Assembly (NCBI GenBank): GCA_902784755.1 | Contig: CACZVX010000001.1 | Location: 1 to 64,000, forward strand | DNA length: 64,000 nt | DNA from: an uncultured Prevotellaceae bacterium | Lineage (GTDB): Bacteria; Bacteroidota; Bacteroidia; Bacteroidales; Bacteroidaceae | Direction of reading: 5' to 3' | In this document: one piece after another, positions 15,818 to 23,733 of the stretch | Position numbering within the stretch: the stretch's first letter is position 1 | How the letters are laid out: each line of letters begins with the position of its first letter | Translations under genes and position numbers: made by a program | Notes under the pieces: generated by a model | Told to the model about the DNA's origin: nothing | Databases searched by the model: none | Seen by the model: only the letters and a program-made list of their open reading frames with translations

Positions 15818-16276
15818 ATGAGTATATTTCGTGACAGGAAGAAAAGAGAGATGCCAGGGCTGAACACAGCGGCTCTGCCTGATCTCATATTCACGGTACT
15901 CTTCTTCTTTATGATAGTTACCCACATGAGGAGTGTACCCATGAAGGTAAAATATCAGGTTCCTTCAGGGACGGAGATTACAAAGCTTGTGAAGAAATCG
16001 ACAGTTACCTATATTTATATAGGCAAGGTGGGTGAGGATACTCGCATTCAGCTCAACGACAAACTTGCAACGGTTGCTGACATTGAAGTTTACGTAAAGG
16101 CTGAAAGAAGCCGTATGCAGTCTGAGGACATGAAGCGGCAGGTGGTTTCTATCAAAGCTGACCGTGAAACCGACATGAGGGTGATTACTCAGGTGAAGCA
16201 GGCTTTAAGGCGTGCCAACGCCTATACGATCAACTATAGTGCTACCCAGGAAAATAAGGAAAAAGAAATTAAATAA
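15818..16276 (+). CDS. ExbD/TolR biopolymer transport protein, copy 2
   Basis: 152 residues: basic N-terminus RDRKKREMPGLNTAALPDLI with the Asp in the membrane helix (PDLIFTVLFFFMIVTHM), then a periplasmic domain (VTYIYIGKVGEDTRIQLNDK). Two different ExbD proteins next to one ExbB is common in Bacteroidetes. It lies 16 bases after the first exbD. Confidence 0.9.
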   Translation: MSIFRDRKKREMPGLNTAALPDLIFTVLFFFMIVTHMRSVPMKVKYQVPSGTEITKLVKKSTVTYIYIGKVGEDTRIQLNDKLATVADIEVYVKAERSRMQSEDMKRQVVSIKADRETDMRVITQVKQALRRANAYTINYSATQENKEKEIK

Positions 16277-16323
16277 TTACGGACATTAAGAACTTCTATA
16301 ACATAAACTTAAAATATATCAGA

Positions 16324-16800
16324 ATGGCTCATCACAATTTAGACAACTTAGACAAAAAGATTCTGCGGATGATTGCGGAGGATGCACGTGTTCCATTTCT
16401 GGAAGTGGCCCGTGCCTGTAATGTAAGTGGCGCTGCCATCCACCAGCGCATTCAAAAACTGACTAACCTAGGAGTGCTGCAGGGCTCACAGTTTCTTATC
16501 AGCCCAGAGAAAATAGGCTATGAGACTTGTGCCTACATCGGACTCAACCTGAAGCATCCTGAGAGTTTCGATACGGTAGTAAAGGCTTTGAAGGAGATTC
16601 CCGAAGTAGTGGAATGCCACTATACGACGGGTGACTATGACATGTTTATCAAGATTTACGCCCACAACAATCACGATCTGCTGAATATCATTCACGATAA
16701 GTTGCAGCCGCTTGGACTTTCCCGTTCGGAAACCATTATTTCCTTCGGCTCTGCCTTTGAGCGCCAGTTGCCGATTGTGGAACTTCCACTCGACGACTGA
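16324..16800 (+). CDS. Lrp/AsnC family transcriptional regulator
   Basis: 158 residues. N-terminal helix-turn-helix (LDKKILRMIAEDARVPFLEV with SGAAIHQRIQKLTNLGVLQG) and C-terminal RAM ligand/oligomerisation domain (CAYIGLNLKHPES, EIPEVVECHYTTGDYDMFIK). It probably responds to an amino acid. The 47 bases upstream show no -7 box, so it may be read with the exb operon. Its stop codon abuts the folA stop on the other strand with no spacer. Confidence 0.92.
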   Translation: MAHHNLDNLDKKILRMIAEDARVPFLEVARACNVSGAAIHQRIQKLTNLGVLQGSQFLISPEKIGYETCAYIGLNLKHPESFDTVVKALKEIPEVVECHYTTGDYDMFIKIYAHNNHDLLNIIHDKLQPLGLSRSETIISFGSAFERQLPIVELPLDD

Positions 16801-17277
16801 TTATCTTACGTAATCCACGAAAGCATAGCGATAAGCGTGCTTTTCGTCAACATCATGCTCTTCCCTCTCTGCTACGTTCCAATCGTCGTAGGGGGGGAAG
16901 AATGCGTCTGCATCAGTAGGAGTGTCGTCAATTTCTGTCAAACAAAGCCTGTCAGCTACCGTCATTGCCTGTGAATAGACAGATGCCCCGCCGATGATAT
17001 AGACGTCTTCATCTGGCTGGCAATGTTTCAGGGCTTCCTTCAATGACGGAAAAACCTCGCATCCGGGAAACTCTTTTTCTGAACGGCTGAGTACGACATT
17101 ACGGCGATTGGGCAGGGCTCCTTTTGGTAGTGACTCAAAGGTCTTGCGGCCCATAATGATGGTGTGGCCCGTGGTGAGCTTCTTGAAACGCTTTAAATCG
17201 TTAGGCAACCAATACAACAGTTTATTTTTATATCCTATGGCACGGTTTTTGGCCACGGCAGCGATTATTGAAATCAT
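16801..17277 (-). CDS. folA: Dihydrofolate reductase
   Basis: 158 residues with the classical DHFR features: ISIIAAVAKNRAIGYKNKL, the acidic active-site residue in WLPNDLKRFKKLT (D at about 27), the NADPH-binding MGRKTFESLP and VYIIGGASVYSQAM. It reduces dihydrofolate to tetrahydrofolate. It follows thyA by 27 bases on the same strand, the usual thyA-folA pair that recycles the dihydrofolate made by ThyA. Confidence 0.96.
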   Translation of the reverse strand: MISIIAAVAKNRAIGYKNKLLYWLPNDLKRFKKLTTGHTIIMGRKTFESLPKGALPNRRNVVLSRSEKEFPGCEVFPSLKEALKHCQPDEDVYIIGGASVYSQAMTVADRLCLTEIDDTPTDADAFFPPYDDWNVAEREEHDVDEKHAYRYAFVDYVR

Positions 17278-17304
17278 AATAATGAATAATGAGATAATGA
17301 ATAA

Positions 17305-18099
17305 TTATACGCTTACCTCGGCCTTGATGTGTGGCCAGGGATCATACCCTTCTAACTTGAAATCCTCGTATTTGAAATCAAAGAGGTCCTTTACCTCGGG
17401 ATTCAGTTTCATGATGGGCAGTTTTCGGGGTTCTCGCGTCAGTTGCAGACGAGCCTGGTCCAAATGGTTGAGATAGAGATGGGTGTCACCGGTAGTGTGG
17501 ATAAAAGTACCTGGCTTCAGTCCGCATACCTGAGCCATCATCATGCAGAGTAGGGCATAGGAGGCAATGTTGAACGGAACACCCAGGAATGTGTCGGCGG
17601 AACGTTGATAGAGCTGCAAGGAAAGACGTCCGTCGGCCACATAGAACTGGAACATGGTATGACATGGAGGCAGGGCCATTTTATTGACCTCCGCTACATT
17701 CCAGGCAGACACAATCATGCGTCGCGAGTTAGGATTATTCTTTATCTGGTCAAGCACATATTGTATCTGGTCGATGGCTTCACCGTTGTAATCGGGCCAT
17801 GAGCGCCACTGATGTCCATATACGGGGCCCAGTTCACCGTTTTCGTCCGCCCATTCGTCCCAAATGTGAACATTGTTGTCCTGCAAGAACTTGATGTTCG
17901 TGTCGCCTTTTAGAAACCACAGCAGTTCATAGATAATTCCCTTCAGGTAAAGCTTCTTGGTCGTGAGCAGTGGAAAACCCTCTTCCAGATTATAGCGTGA
18001 CTGAGTACCGAAGATGCTCAATGTGCCGGTACCGGTGCGGTCGCCTTTTTCGACCCCTTCTTTGAGAATGCGGTCAAGGATGTCAAGGTATTGTCTCAT
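17305..18099 (-). CDS. thyA: Thymidylate synthase
   Basis: 264 residues, the size of bacterial ThyA. It has [11 protein letters not shown] (dUMP phosphate Arg), the active-site Cys in [12 protein letters not shown] (about residue 146), [20 protein letters not shown] and HLYLNHLDQ. It methylates dUMP to dTMP using methylene-tetrahydrofolate. It lies 22 bases downstream of the rsmF-like gene and is followed by folA, forming one operon. Confidence 0.97.
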   Translation of the reverse strand: MRQYLDILDRILKEGVEKGDRTGTGTLSIFGTQSRYNLEEGFPLLTTKKLYLKGIIYELLWFLKGDTNIKFLQDNNVHIWDEWADENGELGPVYGHQWRSWPDYNGEAIDQIQYVLDQIKNNPNSRRMIVSAWNVAEVNKMALPPCHTMFQFYVADGRLSLQLYQRSADTFLGVPFNIASYALLCMMMAQVCGLKPGTFIHTTGDTHLYLNHLDQARLQLTREPRKLPIMKLNPEVKDLFDFKYEDFKLEGYDPWPHIKAEVSV

Positions 18100-18121
18100 A
18101 TCTATTTGTCTTTTTTACTGT

Positions 18122-19348
18122 TTACGATTTCTGTTTGATGACGGATACTTGTCCGGGGATATAAGTGGACTTGATGCGCCATTCTTTGGGATAGAGATTG
18201 TTGGCGCGGGTTCCCAGGTTCTTAGCTGTGCCTAATGGCATCCCTTGGTAAGTCATGGTGACCATTCCGGTCGGGACCTCTGAAGGCAAGGTCAAAGCTT
18301 CGCGGCGCAGATATTGCAAGGCCTGGGAATAGCTGAGTTCTACATGTGCGCCTTCCCCGAGTCCTTCTCTTTGAGGTGGAAGTATTTTTAATGCCTTCAG
18401 GTCACTTAATTTCAATTCTTTTCCTGCAGGATAGTCTTTGGAAGAAGGTTTTCTGAATACTGCCATAAACAAGCCTTCTCCTTTTGTCCTTTTAGGAATG
18501 AAACGATACACAGGTTCATGAAAGCCTTTAAGCAGTGACCCCGTAATTTTCCATTCTGGTTTCGTTTCAACAGGCAGGATTTCAGCACCGAGCTCTTCCA
18601 TCATCCAACGCACGTTCTCCTCATTTTCATGTGTGTTGAAAGTGCATGTGGAATAGATGAACAATCCACCAGGCTGTAGGCATTCCCACGCATCACAGAC
18701 AATCTCACGCTGCAGCCGCGAGCAATGCGCAACGTTTTGCAGACTCCATTCATGAATGGCAACCTCATCCTTGCGGAACATGCCTTCGCCAGAACATGGG
18801 GCATCCACGAGAATCAAATCAAATTTCACCTTCAGTTTTTTGAAGTCGCGCGGATAATTATTGGTGACAATCGTGTGAGGCGATCCCCATTTCTGCATAT
18901 TCTCTGATAAAATCTGTGCCCGCTTAGGGTTGGGTTCATTGCTGACGAGCCAGCTATCAACTGGGATTGCTGCTCTTAGCAAAGTGGATTTCCCTCCGGG
19001 AGCCGCACAGAGGTCGAGAACTTTGGGAAGTGAAGAGTGAAGAGTGATGAGTGAAGAATGTTGCTTCAGCACTTCATCGAGAAACATGGATGAAGCTTCC
19101 TGAACATAGTAAGCACCGGCATGGAGTAGGGGGTCAAAGGTGAAGGCAGGACGCTCTTTCAAATAATATCCCCCGCGACACCATGGCACTTCCTCGCCTT
19201 CGATAACAGTCCAGTCTTTGGCTTTCTGCGGATTCAAGCGTATGCTCACAGGCGATTCTTCCTCCATGGCTTGAAGGAAGTCAGCCCAGAGGGTATCACC
19301 AAAAATAAGTCTGGTCTGTTCGATAAAATCAGGCGGTAGCGTAATCAC
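18122..19348 (-). CDS. rsmF: rRNA (cytosine-C5)-methyltransferase, RsmF/NSUN type
   Basis: About 408 residues. It has a SAM-binding motif (VLDLCAAPGGKSTLLRA), DAPCSGEGMFRKD with one catalytic Cys and YSTCTFNTHENE with the other, and a C-terminal region with LSDLKALKIL and VELSYSQALQYLRREAL typical of the RsmF group. Start: GTG 19354 overlaps the -7 box, so transcription would begin past it. I take GTG 19348 (MITLPPDF), which would sit at or near the mRNA 5' end. Two inserted repeats are read in frame: HSSLITLHSSLPK before VLDLCAAPGG (19029-19057) and PPQREGLGEG in the C-terminal part (18347-18377). The catalytic core is intact. First gene of rsmF-thyA-folA. Confidence 0.88.
   Translation of the reverse strand: MITLPPDFIEQTRLIFGDTLWADFLQAMEEESPVSIRLNPQKAKDWTVIEGEEVPWCRGGYYLKERPAFTFDPLLHAGAYYVQEASSMFLDEVLKQHSSLITLHSSLPKVLDLCAAPGGKSTLLRAAIPVDSWLVSNEPNPKRAQILSENMQKWGSPHTIVTNNYPRDFKKLKVKFDLILVDAPCSGEGMFRKDEVAIHEWSLQNVAHCSRLQREIVCDAWECLQPGGLFIYSTCTFNTHENEENVRWMMEELGAEILPVETKPEWKITGSLLKGFHEPVYRFIPKRTKGEGLFMAVFRKPSSKDYPAGKELKLSDLKALKILPPQREGLGEGAHVELSYSQALQYLRREALTLPSEVPTGMVTMTYQGMPLGTAKNLGTRANNLYPKEWRIKSTYIPGQVSVIKQKS
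18347..18377. repeat. GC-rich palindromic element inside rsmF
   Basis: CGCCTTCCCCGAGTCCTTCT followed by CTTTGAGGTGG. It resembles the elements at 6286-6340 and 25180-25215, and adds PPQREGLGEG to the protein between ALKIL and AHVELSYS. Confidence 0.6.
19029..19057. repeat. agtgaagagtga tract inside rsmF
   Basis: Tandem AGTGAAG/AGTGATG units, the same motif as at 871-892 and 918-929. Read in frame it gives SSLITLHSSLPK just before the SAM-binding motif. Confidence 0.65.
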
Positions 19349-19353
19349 GGCCA

Positions 19354-19361
19354 CAAAGATA
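19354..19361 (-). promoter_or_regulatory. -7 box overlapping the 5' end of rsmF
   Basis: TATCTTTG on the minus strand, the last G being the first base of a GTG codon at 19354. With a start point about 5-7 bases downstream the RNA would start at about 19348, i.e. at the second GTG. Confidence 0.6.
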
Positions 19362-19393
19362 CAGTTTTTTTTTCACAATGCTGCAACTTTTTG

Positions 19394-19401
19394 TATCTTT
19401 G
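19394..19401 (+). promoter_or_regulatory. -7 box for the DUF6249-pspC-sigma operon
   Basis: TATCTTTG, 39 bases before ATG 19441, divergent from the rsmF promoter. Confidence 0.65.
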
Positions 19402-19440
19402 CATCGTCTAACAGACAAATTTAAACCTCAAAAAAGAGAA

Positions 19441-20181
19441 ATGAATATGAGAAAAAGTCTGATAGCAATGCTGATGCTGCTCACACTGACAGCCGGCAAT
19501 GAGGCGATGGCTCAGAAGCATCGCCACAATCCAAACATTACGCTTAATGTGCAAGACCCTTCTACCGGCCAGAATGCGCAAGTGAACATTCAGGTAGATG
19601 ACAACGACTCTACGGGAATTGTAGCCTATAGTGACACCACAGGTGTTGATACTGCTGCCATTGACAATGTTCCAGCTACTTCCAATTGGGATGACTTCGA
19701 TTTTGAAGATGATGATTTCGTTTCAGCCCTGAAGAATATTCTGGGTATTGGTGTAGGAGGTGCCATTGGTGTAGGAGGTGTTATATTAGCGATTATTCTT
19801 TGCCTCTTCGTTCTGCTGCTTTTATTGGCTCCAATTATTGCCATCATCGTTGTGGTCTGGATTATTGTCAGAAATCGCAACCAGCGGCTGAAACTCGCAG
19901 AGAAAGCTATGGAGAGCGGCCAGCCCATCCCGCAAGAGGCCCTGAAACCAGTCGTTGAAACCGACGATGAACTGTGGAATAAAGGTATCCGTAATCTCTT
20001 CCTCGGTCTTGGCTTGATTGCCTGCGGATATTTTCTCATCGGTGATCTGCTTCAAGGTATTGGTGTCGTGTTAGCCTTCTATGGTGCAGGTCAGGCACTC
20101 ATTGCCCGTTCTTCCAAAAACAAGAAAAAGAAGGAAGATGAGCTGAACATCGGCCGAGAGATTAAGGAAAATGAAGAATAA
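19441..20181 (+). CDS. DUF6249-like membrane protein with signal peptide
   Basis: 246 residues from ATG 19441 (or 19447). Signal peptide at about residues 1-24 (KSLIAMLMLLTLTAGNEAMA), a periplasmic Asp/Thr-rich segment with WDDFDFEDDDF, two close hydrophobic stretches at about 100-145, a cytosolic stretch with RNRNQRLKLAEKAMESGQP, and two more helices near the C-terminus, ending in a Lys/Glu-rich tail. The central RLKLAEKAMESGQPIPQ segment is typical of DUF6249 proteins, which have no known function. It heads an operon with pspC, an ECF sigma factor and a DUF5056-like gene, suggesting an envelope-stress role (inference). Confidence 0.8.
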   Translation: MNMRKSLIAMLMLLTLTAGNEAMAQKHRHNPNITLNVQDPSTGQNAQVNIQVDDNDSTGIVAYSDTTGVDTAAIDNVPATSNWDDFDFEDDDFVSALKNILGIGVGGAIGVGGVILAIILCLFVLLLLLAPIIAIIVVVWIIVRNRNQRLKLAEKAMESGQPIPQEALKPVVETDDELWNKGIRNLFLGLGLIACGYFLIGDLLQGIGVVLAFYGAGQALIARSSKNKKKKEDELNIGREIKENEE

Positions 20182-20204
20182 TAACGTAAATAGTAATAAA
20201 AGAT

Positions 20205-20405
20205 ATGAGTGAATACAAGAAACTTTACCGCTCTAACGACAGAATCCTGGGCGGTGTTTGTGCAGGAATTGCAGAGTATCTGGATCTCGATCCTACAGTA
20301 TTGAGAGTGGCCTATGCCGTGCTGACGTTGTTCACAGCCTTCTGTGGAATCATCCTTTACCCCGTGCTTTGGCTCATCATGCCGGCAAAACCCAATTCTT
20401 TGTAA
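20205..20405 (+). CDS. pspC: PspC domain-containing small membrane protein
   Basis: 66 residues: KLYRSNDRILGGVCAGIAEY and LDLDPTVLRVAYAVLTLFTA, then WLIMPAKP. This is a minimal single PspC domain with one or two membrane-associated helices. PspC proteins take part in phage-shock-type envelope stress responses. It lies 23 bases after the DUF6249-like gene and 16 bases before the sigma-factor start. Confidence 0.92.
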   Translation: MSEYKKLYRSNDRILGGVCAGIAEYLDLDPTVLRVAYAVLTLFTAFCGIILYPVLWLIMPAKPNSL

Positions 20406-20421
20406 TTCATCAAGAAATAGC

Positions 20422-20952
20422 GTGGCACAAATCAGCGACATAACTCTCGTTGCACAGGTGGCGGTTTTCCACAACAGGCGGGCTTTTGACCAACTTGTCA
20501 GGAAATACCAGTCACCTGTCAGGAGATTCTTCCTGACACAGACATTAGGGGACAGTCAGCTGAGTGATGATTTGGCGCAGGACACCTTCATCAAAGCCTA
20601 CGAACATATCGCCTCTTTCAAGGGAATGGCTGAATTTCAGACGTGGCTGATGCGCATTGCCTACAACGTGCTCTATGACTACCGCAGAAGGCAAAAGCCA
20701 ACCACCGATGTGGAAAAACTCATGAAACCTACTGGTGGTGACAGTATTGCAGGACTGAAAATGGATCTCTATAAAGCCCTGTCGTTGCTAAAGCCTGATG
20801 AACGCACTTGCATCACCCTACAGCTAATTGAAGGGCATCCGATCAACAAAGTTGCAGAGATTATGCAGATGCCTGAAGGAACCGTGAAATCACACCTTTC
20901 GAGAGGTAAGAAACAATTAACGAACTATCTAAAACAGAACGGATATGGATGA
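20422..20952 (+). CDS. ECF RNA polymerase sigma factor
   Basis: 176 residues from GTG 20422, the start that gives a normal N-terminus (AQISDITLVAQVAVFHNRRA). Region 2: FDQLVRKYQSPVRRFFLTQT, DDLAQDTFIKAYEHIASF, TWLMRIAYNVLYDYRR. Region 4: LSLLKPDERTCITLQLIEGH and EGTVKSHLSRGKKQL. Translation overlaps the next gene by 8 bases, so the DUF5056-like protein is probably its membrane anti-sigma partner. It is separated from pspC by 16 bases. Family is certain. The regulon is unknown. Confidence 0.92.
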   Translation: MAQISDITLVAQVAVFHNRRAFDQLVRKYQSPVRRFFLTQTLGDSQLSDDLAQDTFIKAYEHIASFKGMAEFQTWLMRIAYNVLYDYRRRQKPTTDVEKLMKPTGGDSIAGLKMDLYKALSLLKPDERTCITLQLIEGHPINKVAEIMQMPEGTVKSHLSRGKKQLTNYLKQNGYG

Positions 20953-21301
20953 GGTGAATAAGATAAATGAAACATTTGGGAAGAACGATGAGCAGCTGCT
21001 CGCCCAGTTCTTTGCAGAGCATCCCATAGAGGTTGAGGACCGTGGGTTCACCAACCGTGTGATGCGCCGTCTGCCTGACCGTTCGCGAAAGCTAAATCGC
21101 ATTTGGACTGTCATATGCGCTCTGGCAGCTGTGGCTGTCTTCATTCTCACCAAGGGGTGGATTACCATTACCGGGGCTTTACAGGGTTTGCTGACAGATG
21201 CCGTGACGGGTGCCTCACAGGTTTCCGTACTTTCGGTAATGGTTACTTTATTTACCCTGACCGCCCTCACTTGTTACGGATTGGTAGTCAGTACCGAATG
21301 A
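20945..21301 (+). CDS. DUF5056-like membrane protein, candidate anti-sigma factor
   Basis: 118 residues. Cytosolic N-terminus with DEQLLAQFFAEHPIEVEDRG and FTNRVMRRLPDRSRKLNRIW, then two membrane helices (about 57-75 and 92-114). The F-x-x-R-V-x-x-R-L-P pattern before the first helix is typical of DUF5056 proteins encoded next to sigma factors. The 8-base overlap with the sigma gene gives coupled, equimolar translation. The anti-sigma role is inference. Confidence 0.8.
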   Translation: MDEVNKINETFGKNDEQLLAQFFAEHPIEVEDRGFTNRVMRRLPDRSRKLNRIWTVICALAAVAVFILTKGWITITGALQGLLTDAVTGASQVSVLSVMVTLFTLTALTCYGLVVSTE

Positions 21302-21370
21302 GTAATTATTTTTGAAATTATCACTTCCAAAGATAATACTTTGCGTCGACGTAAATAACAGTTATCTTAC

Positions 21371-21410
21371 ACTTAAGTGCACTTACGTGCAGTTAGGTGA
21401 ACTTATGAGG
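21371..21410. repeat. 10-bp tandem quasi-repeat
   Basis: Four units in phase: ACTTAAGTGC, ACTTACGTGC, AGTTAGGTGA, ACTTATGAGG. It lies just before the 22-bp array. Confidence 0.7.
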
Positions 21411-21420
21411 GCGATGGACT

Positions 21421-21486
21421 GCTTAAATGGCGTGGAAGCCTTGTAAGAATGCCATTTAAGCGTTGTAAAAATGGCGGGGAGACGAT
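21421..21486. repeat. 22-bp tandem array
   Basis: Three 22-bp units (21421-21442, 21443-21464, 21465-21486) and a decayed fourth. The order GCTTAAATGGCGTGGAAGCC / GTAAGAATGCCATTTAAGC matches the array at 56874-56961. Confidence 0.8.
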
Positions 21487-21511
21487 GCAAGAATGGAAAA
21501 GAGACACACCT

Positions 21512-21535
21512 AATCCTCTCTGCATAGAGAGGATT
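21512..21535. repeat. Perfect hairpin AATCCTCTCT-GCAT-AGAGAGGATT
   Basis: A 10-bp perfect stem with a 4-base loop, 43 bases beyond the permease stop on the minus strand. No T-run follows in either direction, so a terminator role is doubtful. It is followed by a CCCCTCC tract and may belong to the palindromic element class. Confidence 0.6.
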
Positions 21536-21577
21536 TACGAATCCCCTCCTTTTGAAGGTTTCGAAAACAATATGGGA

Positions 21578-22666
21578 CTAACTGTTCTTCTTATAGCTGA
21601 TCACGGCCCAGGTATTGATGATGATGGCAAAAACGGCCAGGGTCAGAATTTGCGGCCAGATGCTCATGAACACGCCTCCGCGCACAAAGACAGTCCGCAT
21701 GGCATCGATGAAATGACGCATGGGGTTGATAAGTGTAAGTGTCTGGGCCCATTGCGGCATACTTTGTACGGGTGTGAAGAGACCACTTAGCAGGATAAAG
21801 CAAACCATGATGAACCACATCACGAGCATAGCCTGCATCATCTGGTCGCTGTAATTGGAGATGATGAGTCCGAGTCCGCTCATGATGAGGGCCAGCAGCA
21901 TGGCATCCAGATAAATTAGCAGAACGTTGCCAGTTGGCGTAATGTCGTAGATAAGCCACGACAGGAGCATGCATACGGTCAAGACGAAAAGACCGATGAT
22001 CCAATAGGGGATGAGTTTAGCCAAGATGAACTCCCATTTAGAGACTGGCGTCACATTGATCTGTTCAATGGTACCTGCCTCTTTTTCTCCCACAATATTA
22101 AGGGCTGGCATAAAACCGCACATCAAGACCAGCAGAATAGCCATCAGTCCTGGAATCATAAACACCTTATAGTCCTGCATCTTGTTATAAAGCGTTTTGA
22201 CGTTCAAGTTTGCTGAGATGTTCTGATGTGTTCGTTCCTGTAAGTTCTGGGTGACGATTTGTGAAAGATAAGTGGACCCCATCATGCCTTTTGTGCCATT
22301 CACACTGTTGGCTGCAATATAAACCTCTGGCTGGCGGCCATTCATGAGGTCGCGTTCATAATGCAGAGGTACGACGGCAATCACGTCCACATCGTTTTTC
22401 TCCAATTGTCGGTGGGCTTCGGTGTAGCTTGAAGCCATGCCTTTGAAGATGAAGTAATTGGACTGTTCGATTCGATGAGCCAGTTGTGCGGAAGTCTGGC
22501 TGTGGTCATTGTCAACCAGACAAACATTGATGTTCTTCACTTCCATGTTGGTTATCCATGGGGCAATGCAAATCAGGGCGATGGGGAAAATCACTATCAT
22601 TCGTGGCAGAAACGCGTTGCGGCGAATCTGGATGAATTCCTTTTGTATCAGATATCGTAGTCTCAT
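21578..22666 (-). CDS. ABC-2 type transporter permease (YbhR/YbhS-like)
   Basis: 362 residues from ATG 22666, the start that overlaps the upstream gene's stop by 4 bases (ATGA). One N-terminal membrane helix (MIVIFPIALICIAPWI), a large periplasmic domain (about 45-170), and five or six C-terminal helices with the ABC-2 signature (FMPALNIVGEKEAGTIEQIN, LLSGLFTPVQSMPQWAQTLT, MRHFIDAMRTVFVRGG). It pairs with the next permease and the double ATPase. Confidence 0.9.
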   Translation of the reverse strand: MRLRYLIQKEFIQIRRNAFLPRMIVIFPIALICIAPWITNMEVKNINVCLVDNDHSQTSAQLAHRIEQSNYFIFKGMASSYTEAHRQLEKNDVDVIAVVPLHYERDLMNGRQPEVYIAANSVNGTKGMMGSTYLSQIVTQNLQERTHQNISANLNVKTLYNKMQDYKVFMIPGLMAILLVLMCGFMPALNIVGEKEAGTIEQINVTPVSKWEFILAKLIPYWIIGLFVLTVCMLLSWLIYDITPTGNVLLIYLDAMLLALIMSGLGLIISNYSDQMMQAMLVMWFIMVCFILLSGLFTPVQSMPQWAQTLTLINPMRHFIDAMRTVFVRGGVFMSIWPQILTLAVFAIIINTWAVISYKKNS

Positions 22667-23733
22667 TCCAGCCGTGTTTTGAATTTTGCCAATGCTATAG
22701 TAAGAATGATGATGGTCATCACCGCCATCACCGTGATTTCCTGAAGGGCCATCTGCCAAGATACGCCCATGATCATGAGTTTCTTGATAGCCGCTATAAA
22801 CCAGCGGGCCGGCATGATGGCAGAAACCCATTGGAGAATGGCGGGCATGCTCTCAATGGGATACATTATACCCGAAAGCAATATGCAAGGTAACAGCAAT
22901 AGCATACCCGATACGAGCATGGCCACCAGTTGCGTTTTGGCGACAACACTTACCAGCAATCCCAGCGAGAGTGCCAGCAGAATGTAGAGCATCGATACAA
23001 GGAAGATGGCAACGATATTACCCTGCAAAGGAACTCCAAGAATATAGTGGCTCATAAGCAGGATTGTGATGAGGATGCCTAGCGAAAGTGCCAGATAAGG
23101 CACGGCTTTGGCTATGATGATCATCAGGGGACGCATGGGTGAGACCAGCAGCACTTCCATGGTGCCGCGCTCTTTCTCTTTGGCAATGCTTACGGAAGTC
23201 ATCATGGCACAGATGAGCATCAGTAGCATACCCATGATGCCGGGCACAAAGTTATAGGCTGACTTCATCTGCGGGTTATAGAGCATTCGTTGAAGGGTAG
23301 GGGCTGGATGTGAGTTGCCGGATGCAATGATTTGCTGTGCATAAGCCGTACGGGTAAGGCCTGTGTTGGGATCAGTACCATCGGTCAGGAATTGAATGGA
23401 ACGGGTGTCAGGACGATTGGCGAATTGAGAAGAAAACACCACAGCCATGTCAGCTTTCTGGTCACGGATGAGATGTTCTGCTTCGGCGGGCGTACTGGTA
23501 CGGTAAAGCACGGTGAAGTATTCTGAGGCATTCAGCCGGTCGATGGTCTGCTGTGTAAGATGATCCATCGATGAAGTGACCACAGCTAGTCGGACGTTCT
23601 TCACATCCGTGCTGATTGCAAAGCCGAAAAGCAACATCATTACAACGGGCATTCCGAAGAGAATGACCATGGTCCGCGTGTCACGGAAGATATGCTTCGA
23701 TTCTTTATGGACAAATGACCAGAACTGTTTCAT
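22663..23733 (-). CDS. ABC-2 type transporter permease (YbhR/YbhS-like)
   Basis: 356 residues: N-terminal cytosolic segment FVHKESKHIFRDTRTMVI, first helix at about 25-42, periplasmic domain to about 170, then five helices with SIAKEKERGTMEVLLVSPMR and IMYPIESMPAILQWVSAIMP. Its start overlaps the ATPase stop by 4 bases. Together the permeases form the membrane part of a drug/xenobiotic-type exporter linked to HlyD and TolC (family knowledge). Confidence 0.9.
   Translation of the reverse strand: MKQFWSFVHKESKHIFRDTRTMVILFGMPVVMMLLFGFAISTDVKNVRLAVVTSSMDHLTQQTIDRLNASEYFTVLYRTSTPAEAEHLIRDQKADMAVVFSSQFANRPDTRSIQFLTDGTDPNTGLTRTAYAQQIIASGNSHPAPTLQRMLYNPQMKSAYNFVPGIMGMLLMLICAMMTSVSIAKEKERGTMEVLLVSPMRPLMIIIAKAVPYLALSLGILITILLMSHYILGVPLQGNIVAIFLVSMLYILLALSLGLLVSVVAKTQLVAMLVSGMLLLLPCILLSGIMYPIESMPAILQWVSAIMPARWFIAAIKKLMIMGVSWQMALQEITVMAVMTIIILTIALAKFKTRLE

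Noticed and set aside
17278..17304. Possible tandem repeat between thyA and folA (aatgaataatgagataatgaataat)
   Set aside because: Too short and AT-rich to separate from chance. It is only the spacer of the two genes.
21512..21535. Rho-independent terminator for the efflux operon
   Set aside because: The hairpin is perfect, but no T-run follows it on the minus strand and the stem is not GC-rich. It is kept as a repeat-type hairpin.
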